This document shows, piece after piece, positions 46,219-54,813 of a DNA stretch of 64,000 nucleotides. Made by a program: the position numbers and the translations under genes. Each line of letters begins with the position of its first letter. Position 1 is the first letter of the stretch. This DNA comes from Lachnospiraceae bacterium (GTDB lineage: Bacteria; Bacillota; Clostridia; Lachnospirales; Lachnospiraceae), in contig FZRB01000007.1 in the NCBI GenBank assembly GCA_900199595.1, forward strand, positions 81,323-145,322, in the 5' to 3' direction. The notes beneath the pieces were generated by a model that saw only the letters and a program-made list of their open reading frames with translations, did not search any database and was not told the origin of the DNA.

Positions 46219-46247
46219 AATGTACCATATTTTGGGGAATTTCTCAA
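46219..46247 (-). promoter_or_regulatory. Putative promoter of the Big_2/cysteine-hydrolase-like gene
   Basis: TTGAGA (46242-46247) and TACATT (46219-46224) are 17 bp apart, in the interval just before the pepD stop and about 47 bp upstream of the chosen ATG. Confidence 0.5.
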
Positions 46248-46249
46248 CA

Positions 46250-47695
46250 CTATAATCTTTCAAGAACCGTTTTCATATAATCCCACATTCTTGATACACT
46301 CTCCACTGATAATCTTTCCTTTGGAGTATGAATATCGTATATATCAGGACCGAAGGATACTGCATCAAAATCCTTGATAGCCCCTGCAAATATACCGCAT
46401 TCGAGCCCGGCATGTATAGCTTCGACCACCATATCTTTACCAAACATTTCAGAATATGTATTTGTCATAACGTCTCTTAATGAAGAATTCTCTCTATATT
46501 CCCAGGCAGGGTATTTTCCTTCAACCAAGACTGTACCTCCAACAGATCTGGCAAGTGTGTCCAGCTCATCAATAAGCTCCTCCAGCTCCTTCTCAACGCT
46601 GCTTCGAACACTATAGGATATTACCACTCTGTCTTCTGTAGTAATTAAAATTCCCAGATTAAGCGAGGTCTGTACAAGTCCCTCAATATCTTCACTCATT
46701 TTTCGTACACCAAAAGGCGCACTACCCAGAAGCATGATCAGATTCATACTTTCTGACTCATCCATCGGATAAAGCTCAGAATACTCATCATTTTCATCTG
46801 CCTCGCTGATAGAAAATGTAATATCAGGATCATTCTCCCCGTATAAGTCCTTAACTTTGGCATTCAGTTCCGGTAGCATACCGGCTATTGTATCCTGCTT
46901 CTGACTTATGATCACTGCCTCAGCCTTTACAGGAATCGCATTATCCTTAAGACCGCCGTTTATTCCTATGAGCTTCAGGCTGTCATCTGCATACATGAGT
47001 TCCTTTAACAAAGAACCCAGAACTATATCTGCATTTGCTCTTCCCTTATCTATCTCAACTCCGGAATGACCACCTAATAAACCGGTAACTGATATCTTAT
47101 AACGTGAGCCCTGCGCCCCTCTTCTTTTTACAGGTATTGTCAGAGTTACTGTCGCTCCTCCGGCACATGATACCAGAAGATGACCTTCTTCTTCTGAATC
47201 AACATTAAGAAGTCTCTTACCCATTAGTCTGCTCTTGTCAAGTGCCGCAGCCCCCAGCATTCCTATCTCCTCATCTACCGTAAAAACGCATTCCAGAGGA
47301 GGATGTGTCATTTCACTGTCTTCCAGTATTGCAAGCATATAGGCTACTGCAATTCCGTCGTCTCCTCCGAGAGTAGTACCCTCTGCACTTAGGAGACCAT
47401 CATTTAATACCAGACTAAGACCATCCTTTTCAAAATCAATATCACAGTCCTCTTCCTTCTCACAAACCATATCCAGATGTCCCTGTATGATTACGGATTC
47501 CCTATCCTCACCACCATTCTGGCCGGCCTTATATACTATGACATTATTGCTGTCATCCTGATAATAAATAAGTCCGAGATTTTCAGCTACATCAACCACA
47601 TAATCACTTATCTGCTTAGTGTTACGTGATCCATGGGGAATAGAAGCTATACTTTCAAAATAATCAAAAACTCTTTTAGGTTCAATATTTAACAT
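46250..47695 (-). CDS. pepD: Aminoacyl-histidine dipeptidase (PepD, M20 family)
   Basis: 481 residues from MLNIEPKRVFDYFESIASIPHGS; AAAGG is about 8 nt upstream and the longer frame has no homology. M20 zinc-site motifs: GHLDMVCEKEEDCDIDFEKDG in parts, TLGGDDGIAVAYMLAIL, and FTVDEEIGMLGA with the catalytic Glu pair; the last metal His is probably in SFGPDIYDIHTPKERL. It is a cytoplasmic dipeptidase for Xaa-His dipeptides and other small peptides. It lies downstream of the ferredoxin gene and its terminator. Confidence 0.94.
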   Translation of the reverse strand: MLNIEPKRVFDYFESIASIPHGSRNTKQISDYVVDVAENLGLIYYQDDSNNVIVYKAGQNGGEDRESVIIQGHLDMVCEKEEDCDIDFEKDGLSLVLNDGLLSAEGTTLGGDDGIAVAYMLAILEDSEMTHPPLECVFTVDEEIGMLGAAALDKSRLMGKRLLNVDSEEEGHLLVSCAGGATVTLTIPVKRRGAQGSRYKISVTGLLGGHSGVEIDKGRANADIVLGSLLKELMYADDSLKLIGINGGLKDNAIPVKAEAVIISQKQDTIAGMLPELNAKVKDLYGENDPDITFSISEADENDEYSELYPMDESESMNLIMLLGSAPFGVRKMSEDIEGLVQTSLNLGILITTEDRVVISYSVRSSVEKELEELIDELDTLARSVGGTVLVEGKYPAWEYRENSSLRDVMTNTYSEMFGKDMVVEAIHAGLECGIFAGAIKDFDAVSFGPDIYDIHTPKERLSVESVSRMWDYMKTVLERL

Positions 47696-47715
47696 ATGCA
47701 CTGCCTTTCGTTTTA

Positions 47716-47763
47716 AAATAAAAATAACACCATTCACATTTTAACACTAAAACATGAATGGTG
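47716..47763 (-). terminator. Terminator of the ferredoxin gene
   Basis: CACCATTCA and TGAATGGTG (47728-47763), with an inner TTTTA/TAAAA pair, are followed on the minus strand by TTATTTTTATTTT. Confidence 0.85.
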
Positions 47764-47794
47764 CCATACTTAGAACTTTTTTATTCTGTACTGA

Positions 47795-47965
47795 TTAGCC
47801 CTCTGTGATTGCACTTACAGGACAATTTGCAGCACATGATCCACATGAAATGCAGCTGTCAGCATCTATTACATACTGTCCATCACCAGCTGAGATAGCT
47901 CCAACTGGGCAGTTACCTTCACATGTTCCACAAGAAATACAAGAATCACTAATTACAAATGCCAT
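47795..47965 (-). CDS. Small 2[4Fe-4S] ferredoxin
   Basis: 56 residues: MAFVISDSCISCGTCEGNCP, then VGAISAGDGQYVIDADSCIS and CGSCAANCPVSAITEG. Two CxxCxxCxxxCP motifs bind two 4Fe-4S clusters, the classic clostridial ferredoxin. AAGGAGG lies 8 nt upstream of the ATG. It is monocistronic, with a promoter at 48014-48043 and a strong terminator, consistent with an abundant general electron carrier. Confidence 0.97.
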   Translation of the reverse strand: MAFVISDSCISCGTCEGNCPVGAISAGDGQYVIDADSCISCGSCAANCPVSAITEG

Positions 47966-48013
47966 GATATTATCCTCCTTGATAACATTTAAATACTAAT
48001 TTTTGCTGAGTGA

Positions 48014-48043
48014 AGTATACTACATCGCTATATAGTTAGCCAA
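48014..48043 (-). promoter_or_regulatory. Sigma-A promoter of the ferredoxin gene
   Basis: TTGGCT (48038-48043) and TATACT (48014-48019) are 18 bp apart, about 49 bp upstream of the ATG. Confidence 0.65.
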
Positions 48044-48101
48044 CACAAACTTTTTTTATCAGTCTGACCTCATTTTATAAATTATTTACCGAAGTTAAAT
48101 T

Positions 48102-48962
48102 TCAACGGGAAAATCTAACACTAACCGCATAAACCTCTCTTTTAGGTAGATTTCTTTCCTCTGAAACCTTTTTCACCGCTTCTTTTTTGCTCATTCCCTC
48201 ATCTATGATATATCTTCTCAGATGCTCTTCTATAGTGATATTTTCCCACATTGCCTTTTTTGTTTCTTCTATCTCTTCTTCAGATTTACCTGCAATTACC
48301 AGAACATATTCGCCGCGGGGCGCATTTTCCTCTTCAGCATAATAGAGAAGAGCCTCCTTGAAGGTAGTCTTTATGAAGGTCTCATGTTTTTTAGTAAGCT
48401 CCTTACATATAGTAAGTCCCCGTTCCTCTCCCAGGGCTTCGCTTAATTCCTGAAGAGTTTTAATCAGCCTGTGGGGAGCCTCATATATAATAATAGTTCT
48501 TGTTTCGGTCTCCAGCCTTTTCAGAGTCTCCTGCTTTTCCTTCTTTTCCTTCGCAAGGAACCCCTCAAATACAAATCTTCTGGTGGACTGCCCCGATGCA
48601 ATCAGCGCATTTATTCCGGCAACCGCTCCGGGAACCGGAACTACAGTAATGCCTCTATCTACGCACATTCCCACCAGAACCTCTCCGGGATCAGATATAC
48701 CGGGAGTCCCGGCATCCGTTATAAGCGCTATATTATCCCCCTGCTCCAGCTTATCTATAAGAACCTCTGCCTTATCAAATCTGTTGAATTCATGATAGCT
48801 CGTCATAGGTTTCTTTATTTCAAAATGATTCAGAAGCTTGATACTGTTTCTTGTATCCTCAGCAGCGATAAGATCTGCCTCCTTCAGGATTCTGACCGCA
48901 CGATATGTTATATCTTCAAGGTTACCTATTGGTGTTGCCACCAGATATAGAATTCCTGCCAT
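48102..48962 (-). CDS. rsmI: 16S rRNA (cytidine-1402-2'-O) methyltransferase RsmI
   Basis: 286 residues. The N-terminus MAGILYLVATPIGNLEDITYRA is the family signature. LITDAGTPGISDPG, VPVPGAVAGINALIASG and IIIYEAPHRLIKTL follow in the usual order of this tetrapyrrole-methylase-fold family. The C-terminal extension (SKKEAVKKVSEERNLPKREVY) is the common Firmicutes tail. GGGGGA precedes the ATG. It is downstream of the YfiC-type methyltransferase gene, separated by a hairpin. Confidence 0.96.
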   Translation of the reverse strand: MAGILYLVATPIGNLEDITYRAVRILKEADLIAAEDTRNSIKLLNHFEIKKPMTSYHEFNRFDKAEVLIDKLEQGDNIALITDAGTPGISDPGEVLVGMCVDRGITVVPVPGAVAGINALIASGQSTRRFVFEGFLAKEKKEKQETLKRLETETRTIIIYEAPHRLIKTLQELSEALGEERGLTICKELTKKHETFIKTTFKEALLYYAEEENAPRGEYVLVIAGKSEEEIEETKKAMWENITIEEHLRRYIIDEGMSKKEAVKKVSEERNLPKREVYAVSVRFSR

Positions 48963-48980
48963 GCTTATTCCCCCTCATTC

Positions 48981-49025
48981 AAAAATGTGACAGAAGTGAA
49001 CCTGGTTCACGGTTGTCATATTTTT
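48981..49025 (-). terminator. Terminator between the YfiC-type methyltransferase and rsmI
   Basis: An imperfect stem (TATGACA...CCGTGAACC with GGTTCAC...TGTCACA) is followed by TTTTTG on the minus strand; A5 and T5 flank it. Its outer stem overlaps the stop codon of the upstream gene. It shares the GAACCTGGTTC loop region with the hairpin at 44000-44046. Confidence 0.75.
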
Positions 49026-49762
49026 CCGTATATCCCTAACAATTCTTCGGTATAGGAGCCATCCTTCTCATACACGACCAGGGTCGGGAGAAGGCGGAGC
49101 TCACTTCCTGCTTCTTTTATTCCCTCGACAAGTACCATGTTGGGCTCTTTATCGATATATGGCTGTACCAGACGCATCCTCTTGGGTTCCAGCCTGTACT
49201 TTCGCATCAGCTCCATTATCTCCGGAAGTCTGGATGGTCTATGCACCATGGAAAATGTACCTCTTGTTTTAAGCAGATATGACGCTGCACTTATCACTTC
49301 CTCAAGATTAAGAAAAGCCTCATGTCTCGATATATACTTGGTATCACTGGGATTTTTAATTCCGGTACTCTCCTTCATATAAGGTGGGTTGGTTGTTACT
49401 GCTCCAAAGGTGGCGGGTTCATACATCTCACGTATATTTCTCACATCACCTGTTACTATCCTGCATGTGTCTTCGATATGATTCAGGACTGTACTTCTTT
49501 CAGCCATCTCGGCGATTTCAGCCTGCAGCTCTATTCCGGTCCAGCTTCGCCCCTTACCTTTTGCCGCCAGCAGAATCGGAATAATTCCTGTGCCGGTACC
49601 AAGATCTATAACATCAGCACCTTTTTTAATAGATGCAAAATTAGCCAGAAGAACGCTGTCCATACCAAAACAGAAGTAAAAAGGGTTCTGTATTATACGG
49701 AACCCATTTTCTTCTAAGTCGTCTATTCTTTCGTTTTCTCTAAGGAGTTCTATATCAGACAT
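49016..49762 (-). CDS. tRNA1(Val) (adenine-N6)-methyltransferase, YfiC/TrmN6 family
   Basis: About 248 residues from MSDIELLRENERIDDLEENG; AGGAAGG is 6 nt upstream. The N-terminal GFRIIQNPFYFCFGMDSVLLANF is typical of YabB/YfiC proteins. The SAM motif is VIDLGTGTGIIPILLAAKG, and the N6-adenine methyltransferase motif NPPY occurs in AVTTNPPYMKE. In Firmicutes this gene often sits beside rsmI, ricT and holB, as here. The exact tRNA target is inferred from the E. coli enzyme. Confidence 0.88.
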   Translation of the reverse strand: MSDIELLRENERIDDLEENGFRIIQNPFYFCFGMDSVLLANFASIKKGADVIDLGTGTGIIPILLAAKGKGRSWTGIELQAEIAEMAERSTVLNHIEDTCRIVTGDVRNIREMYEPATFGAVTTNPPYMKESTGIKNPSDTKYISRHEAFLNLEEVISAASYLLKTRGTFSMVHRPSRLPEIMELMRKYRLEPKRMRLVQPYIDKEPNMVLVEGIKEAGSELRLLPTLVVYEKDGSYTEELLGIYGKI

Positions 49763-49786
49763 ACTTTTCCTTCCTACCAACCCGGA

Positions 49787-50698
49787 TCAATCGAAGCTGC
49801 TGCCTGATTCGTTTCTTTCAAGAGCTTCCAGTGCCTCAAGCTCCTTATCATTTACATCCTTCTTGTCGAATTTCTTCTGCTTCTTCGGCCTAAACTTAAG
49901 GTCTTCAACACTGTATTCCACAGCATCTCTGTTGCCTTCTTCATCTGTAATAATAACTCTGACAGTCTGGCGCATAACATTTACATTTGCAACCTGCCCC
50001 TCTGTACCATCAGGAGTTTTAACTGTATCACCTACTGAAGGCATCTTACTGTTAAGATACTCATAAGCATCCTGCTCATATTTCAAACAACACATAAGTC
50101 TGCCACAGACTCCGGATATCTTGGTGGGATTAAGTGAAAGGCTCTGCTCCTTCGCCATTTTGATAGATACAGGAATAAACTCTGACAGATAGCTGTTACA
50201 GCACAGTTCCCTGCCGCACATTCCTATACCACCGGATATTTTAGCCTCATCTCTTACACCGATCTGTCTCAGTTCAATTCTTGTTCTGAATACTGAAGCC
50301 AGATCCCTTACAAGTTCACGGAAGTCTACTCTACCATCTGCTGTAAAGTAAAATAGAACCTTACTGTTGTCAAATGTATACTCAGAAGCTATCAGCTTCA
50401 TCTTAAGACCATGCTCCTGAATCTTAACAAGACAGCTGTCAAAGGCTTCCTTTGACTTTATCTTGTTTTCTTCATATTTTTTCTTATCTTCCTCTGTAGC
50501 AATTCTGATTATCGGTTTAAGTCCCGATATCCTTTTTGTGTCATCTATCTGTCTACGTCCCAGCACACAGCTTCCATACTCAACTCCTCGTGCTGTTTCA
50601 ACTATTACGTCATCCCCTGCCTGGACATGAAAATCCAGCGGATCGAAATAATATATCTTTCCGTTAGGTCTGAACCTGACGCCTATAACTTCCTTCAT
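49787..50698 (-). CDS. ricT: PSP1-domain regulator RicT (YaaT)
   Basis: 303 residues. The PSP1 domain holds the cysteine-rich IGMCGRELCCNSYL and ISGVCGRLMCCLKYE segments, which in B. subtilis help bind the 4Fe-4S clusters of the RicA-RicF-RicT complex. That complex stimulates RNase Y-dependent mRNA processing and affects sporulation and competence. The C-terminus is basic. It lies between holB and the YfiC-type gene, the conserved tmk-holB-ricT order. Confidence 0.92.
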   Translation of the reverse strand: MKEVIGVRFRPNGKIYYFDPLDFHVQAGDDVIVETARGVEYGSCVLGRRQIDDTKRISGLKPIIRIATEEDKKKYEENKIKSKEAFDSCLVKIQEHGLKMKLIASEYTFDNSKVLFYFTADGRVDFRELVRDLASVFRTRIELRQIGVRDEAKISGGIGMCGRELCCNSYLSEFIPVSIKMAKEQSLSLNPTKISGVCGRLMCCLKYEQDAYEYLNSKMPSVGDTVKTPDGTEGQVANVNVMRQTVRVIITDEEGNRDAVEYSVEDLKFRPKKQKKFDKKDVNDKELEALEALERNESGSSFD

Positions 50699-50724
50699 TT
50701 ATATTGTAACTCCTTGTAGTATTA

Positions 50725-51711
50725 TTACTTCTGCTTCAATGTAAGAATCAGAAGTCGCATGATGTCCTCCATTTTGGCATTTGCATTTATTCTTTCCTTT
50801 GCAGCAACAATAGCCTTCTGCTTGGCTTCAAGTTCATTAAAGGACAGGTATTTTGACTGTTCCCTGATGGTCAGATACTGCTCCTTGAAAAGAATCTTAT
50901 CCGGACTTCCGGTAACCTTGAGTACAAGAATGTCCCTGTACCACATCATCATGAGATCCAGATAATCATTTATATTGATCTTAAAGCCTGTTGAATGCTT
51001 TATTGTCTCGGATATTTCCTCCATATCCATATCAAATATGTTAGACTCAAGATATATTACGGATCTGATAAGCTGCTCATATTCCTCATTAGTTGCAAGC
51101 AGGATAGCCTTGCCAAGATTGCCACCTGAGTATTCAATAGCAAAGGTCGCTCTCTTTTCATCTATCCCATAATTATTTATAAGATAATCATGTATATCCT
51201 TTTCCTTTACAGGCTTAGTAGTAAATGTAATACATCTCGATCTGATTGTCTGAAGCAGTTTCTCCTGATCAGAAGTGATTATAATGACTATACCATATTC
51301 AGGTGGTTCCTCAATGGTCTTAAGCAGCGCATTTTGCGCCTCTTCAGTCATTTTTTCAGCATCCTTTATAATGTATATCTTGTATCTGCTGCTATAAGGC
51401 TTTATCTGCATGGAGCTGACTATCTGCTCCCTTACTTCTTCAACAGAAATGGTACCCGGTTTCTCGTGGGTAAGATAAATAATATCAGGATGATTGCCGC
51501 TCTCTGCCTGTTTACATGACTTACAGGAATCACAGGATTCTGAGTTGTCAGATTCACACTGCAGAGCTTTTGCAAAACAATAAGCCAGCGTTGATCTTCC
51601 ACTGCCTTCATCACCCACCAGAATATATGCATGGCCGACTCTGTCAGTCTCTATGCTGCTTCTCAGACGACTTATTATATCTTCATGTCCTATTATTTTG
51701 TTAAAATCCAT
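50725..51711 (-). CDS. holB: DNA polymerase III delta' subunit
   Basis: 328 residues of the clamp-loader AAA+ family. Walker A is GDEGSGRSTLAYCFAKAL, with Arg in place of the usual Lys, as is common in non-ATPase delta' subunits. A zinc module with four Cys (CESDNSESCDSCKSC) follows. The sensor region has EAQNALLKTIEEPPEYGI and SRCITF. AAGGAGG precedes the ATG. It follows tmk by 62 bp, the conserved order. Confidence 0.92.
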   Translation of the reverse strand: MDFNKIIGHEDIISRLRSSIETDRVGHAYILVGDEGSGRSTLAYCFAKALQCESDNSESCDSCKSCKQAESGNHPDIIYLTHEKPGTISVEEVREQIVSSMQIKPYSSRYKIYIIKDAEKMTEEAQNALLKTIEEPPEYGIVIIITSDQEKLLQTIRSRCITFTTKPVKEKDIHDYLINNYGIDEKRATFAIEYSGGNLGKAILLATNEEYEQLIRSVIYLESNIFDMDMEEISETIKHSTGFKININDYLDLMMMWYRDILVLKVTGSPDKILFKEQYLTIREQSKYLSFNELEAKQKAIVAAKERINANAKMEDIMRLLILTLKQK

Positions 51712-51773
51712 GACGGCCTCCTTCCCGGAAGACTACCCTCTTCACATGTTATGACATGCAATAGTCACATCGT

Positions 51774-52403
51774 TCAAGCTGATTTTAGTATATCACTAAC
51801 CTTTGTTTTAATCAAACTGCTTATTTCATCGACAGGCTTTGTTGCATCTATCGTCCTGATCCTGTCAGGAAATCTCTCAGCCATATCCCGGTACCCCTGA
51901 GCCACACTTAAGTGAAACTCGAGGCCTTCCAGCTCCATTCTGTCAAGTTCCTTCTGTCCCTTCTTCCTTGCTATACCAACCTCGGCAGGCAGGTCAAGGA
52001 GAAATGTAACGTCAGGCATATATTTGCCTATGGCATTTTTATTTACCTCGTAAACGGTTTCTACTCCGAGCCCTCTGGCTATCCCCTGATAAACAAGTGA
52101 AGAATCAACAAATCTATCACTTATGACGGCCTGACCTTTTTCCAGAGCCGGTCCTATTACCTCATTAATAAGCTGCGCTCTTGCGCTTGCATATAGAAGC
52201 ATCTCAGTTACAGGTGACATTTCCGTGAAATCTTTATTTAGTATTATTTCTCTTATGGCCTCACTTATTTTAGTTCCGCCCGGCTCACGTGTAATAAGCA
52301 CATCAAAGCCCTCATTCTCAAGATATTCCTTCAGTAGTGCTATCTGAGTTGATTTGCCGGAGCCATCCGGTCCTTCCATGGTAATGAATATTCCCTGTGA
52401 CAT
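51774..52403 (-). CDS. tmk: Thymidylate kinase
   Basis: 209 residues from MSQGIFITMEGPDGSGKSTQ; the P-loop is GPDGSGKST. LITREPGGTKISEAIRE, the DRY-like DRFVDSSLVYQG and the LID region (about 140-155, RKKGQKELDRME) follow. It phosphorylates dTMP to dTDP. GAGGT lies 9 nt upstream of the ATG at 52403, and a small TGTCAGC hairpin is about 20 nt upstream of the ATG. Confidence 0.96.
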   Translation of the reverse strand: MSQGIFITMEGPDGSGKSTQIALLKEYLENEGFDVLITREPGGTKISEAIREIILNKDFTEMSPVTEMLLYASARAQLINEVIGPALEKGQAVISDRFVDSSLVYQGIARGLGVETVYEVNKNAIGKYMPDVTFLLDLPAEVGIARKKGQKELDRMELEGLEFHLSVAQGYRDMAERFPDRIRTIDATKPVDEISSLIKTKVSDILKSA

Positions 52404-52422
52404 AGTAATTTTACCTCTCATC

Positions 52423-52439
52423 TGTCAGCTACGCTGACA
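52423..52439. other. Small hairpin in the tmk leader
   Basis: TGTCAGC and GCTGACA form a perfect 7-bp stem around TAC. There is no T-tract. It lies just upstream of the tmk ribosome site, so it could tune translation. Confidence 0.45.
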
Positions 52440-52491
52440 CCTTGTACCATATAAGCCTCATTGATATACAGGCCTGCTTAAGGAAGGCTTA

Positions 52492-53721
52492 TCAATATAG
52501 CTCTTCCAGCTCACCATTCATATAATCTATGATTTCCTTCTTGATATCTTCATCCTCTACGATAGCCGGCTGCCAGTTATTGTAATCTCCGGTATAGATA
52601 TAGCATGGAATCATATTCTCCTCACGATCAACCAGCTCTATCTTATCACCTTCTTTATGGAGCTTAAGAGTGTAGCCATAGATTATGGTTCTGTTAGGCT
52701 GAGGCGCTGTATTTCCACCGAAGCAGAAATTGCCCAGAGAATAAACTATATCTGCACCGTTATATTTTTCTCTTCTCTGAAGTACATGAGGGTGCGAACC
52801 CAGCACTAGATCTGCACCATTATCTATCATAAGGTGGCAGGCTTCTACCTTCCAGTCTTCAACATAGAATACATGCTCTATTCCACCATGGAAGAAAACT
52901 ATCTGGAAATCAGAATTCTCTACAGCCGTCTTAAGCCATGGAAGAATCCCCTCTGCTTCCTCATAATCATAATAAGATACACAGACTACTGCTATCTTAT
53001 ATCCACCTTTTTCATAATAGATGATCTTATCTCTGAAGCCCCAGTCTACGCCGGCAGCATCCAGAGCCTTTTTGGTATCTTCAAAGTCCTCATCACCATA
53101 ATCTTCAGTATGATTGTTATTAATTGTTACTGCTTCTATGGAATTATCAGAAAAAACCTTTGCAAAACGCGTAGGTGCCTTAAACCAGTAAGCTATGTCA
53201 TCGCCCTTATCTCGTGGTCCTACATCACTGTCAGAGAATACATTTTCGCAGTTTGCAACAGTAAAATCATCTGCTTCAAATACACTTCTTACACCATCAA
53301 AAAAGTATGAGGTAGGATAATTCTGCTCGTACCAGAGAAGTGTTCCTTCACTGGTATCCTGGAGATCGGATGCCATACAGCAGTCGCCTACGAAATTCAT
53401 CTTAATCTCAAAATCTTCAGGAGCAGCATCTGATTTAGAAGCATCATCTATGATTTCAACCTTTGCACCGTCAGCCGAAGAACCGTCGGACTGAGCAACA
53501 TCGGTCTCTGAAACTTTATCTGATTTTGACTTTACCTTTTCACTCTTATTAGAAGCTTTCTTTGCTATAACCACTATAGCCACTACAAGAACCACGAAAA
53601 GAACCGCTACGATAGCTATCATCTGCTTCATCTTACGGATCTGTCTTTCTCTGGCCTCGCGTTTCTCCCGCTTCCTCCGATTCATCTCCTTTATTATTTC
53701 TTCTCTTGATAAATCATCCAT
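52492..53721 (-). CDS. Membrane-anchored CapA/PgsA-type metallophosphoesterase
   Basis: 409 residues. A very basic cytoplasmic start (MNRRKREKREARERQIRKMK) precedes one TM helix (about 33-53) and a Ser/Lys/Asp linker. The CapA domain (about 105-380) has NFVGDCCMASD, VANCENVFSD, AVTINNNHTEDYG, IVFFHGGIEH and LVLGSHPHVLQR, which provide the expected Asp, Asn and His metal ligands. The family is linked to poly-gamma-glutamate capsule synthesis, but single CapA proteins without pgsBC are common and their substrate is unknown. GGGG precedes the ATG. Confidence 0.85.
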   Translation of the reverse strand: MDDLSREEIIKEMNRRKREKREARERQIRKMKQMIAIVAVLFVVLVVAIVVIAKKASNKSEKVKSKSDKVSETDVAQSDGSSADGAKVEIIDDASKSDAAPEDFEIKMNFVGDCCMASDLQDTSEGTLLWYEQNYPTSYFFDGVRSVFEADDFTVANCENVFSDSDVGPRDKGDDIAYWFKAPTRFAKVFSDNSIEAVTINNNHTEDYGDEDFEDTKKALDAAGVDWGFRDKIIYYEKGGYKIAVVCVSYYDYEEAEGILPWLKTAVENSDFQIVFFHGGIEHVFYVEDWKVEACHLMIDNGADLVLGSHPHVLQRREKYNGADIVYSLGNFCFGGNTAPQPNRTIIYGYTLKLHKEGDKIELVDREENMIPCYIYTGDYNNWQPAIVEDEDIKKEIIDYMNGELEELY

Positions 53722-53763
53722 TTTCTTACCCCTTATCGGATTATCAGAATCCGCTCTACTCTA

Positions 53764-54789
53764 TCACTTAATTGGTCTTGTAACGAACAGCTGCTCTGTA
53801 AGTTCCGACTCCTCTATCTGCTTAGCCGCCTTCTCTGCGGCATCCGCGTCCTTAAATATACCATAAACCGTAGGACCGCTTCCACTCATTATTGAATTAA
53901 TTGCACCCGAAGCCTTCATCATTTCTTCAAGGCGCCCTATCTCAGGATGATTTTCTGCCGTCACCAGTTCCAGTACATTGGACATATATGCAGAAAGTTT
54001 ATTTAAATCAGAAGCATATATAGCATCTACCTGCTGATCTACATCGGGATGAACTATTCGTTTCCTTTTACCGGCTAAATCCTGTTCTTTGTTTGTTTCT
54101 TCTAATTTATCATATCCACCGTATGCCTCAGCTGTGGATACTGATATCTTTGGCTTTGCAACAAGCACGGTACAGTCAGGGATATCAGGCAGTCTGGTCA
54201 GTTTCTCGCCTATGCCTTCGGAAAGCGCAGTTCCTCCCATAATGCAGTATGGGATATCTGCTCCCAGCGTTACTCCCATATCCATAAGCTCCTGATCATG
54301 AAGCCCCAGCTCAAAGAGCTCATTGATACCTTTGAAAGTCGCTGCAGCATCACTGCTTCCTCCTGCCATTCCTGCCGCTATCGGGATATTCTTCTCAAGA
54401 GTTATTCTGACACCGGCCTTGGGGTTACGAGGCCATACATAATTCTCCATTAGCAGCTTAGCAACTTTATATATTAGATTATCAGACCCAAGTGGAAGCA
54501 GACCTATATCTTCAGAGTTTTCTCTATCCTTTTCAGTCATCCCCTTTGAGTCGCCGTATCTGTTATCTGCCAGAAGGGTTTCTATCCTCGAATCATACTC
54601 TTTTGGAATATCCCCTTGCTCACCCTCCTGATCATAATTCTCCGCAGTCTCCATTTTCTCAAAGGTGAGAATATCCGCTATATCAAGAGTCTGCATCACC
54701 ATCTTTACCAGATGATAGCCGTCATCTCTTCTTCCGACTATATCAAGTGACAGATTAACCTTAGCATAAGCTTTTTTCGTTAATGACAT
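53764..54789 (-). CDS. ispE: 4-diphosphocytidyl-2-C-methyl-D-erythritol kinase
   Basis: GHMP kinase of the MEP isoprenoid pathway. Motifs: AYAKVNLSLDIVGRRDDGYHLV at the N-terminus, PIAAGMAGGSSDAAATFKG (ATP loop), and SIMSGSGPTVYGIF near the end. At 341 residues it is about 40-50 longer than usual; the extra length is an acidic hydrophilic stretch at about residues 47-98. AAGGAA precedes the ATG. It is 25 bp downstream of the CotH-domain gene, so its expression may be tied to the surface-protein transcript. Confidence 0.93.
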   Translation of the reverse strand: MSLTKKAYAKVNLSLDIVGRRDDGYHLVKMVMQTLDIADILTFEKMETAENYDQEGEQGDIPKEYDSRIETLLADNRYGDSKGMTEKDRENSEDIGLLPLGSDNLIYKVAKLLMENYVWPRNPKAGVRITLEKNIPIAAGMAGGSSDAAATFKGINELFELGLHDQELMDMGVTLGADIPYCIMGGTALSEGIGEKLTRLPDIPDCTVLVAKPKISVSTAEAYGGYDKLEETNKEQDLAGKRKRIVHPDVDQQVDAIYASDLNKLSAYMSNVLELVTAENHPEIGRLEEMMKASGAINSIMSGSGPTVYGIFKDADAAEKAAKQIEESELTEQLFVTRPIK

Positions 54790-54813
54790 TTTTATTCCTT
54801 TTCTTATCCTGTC

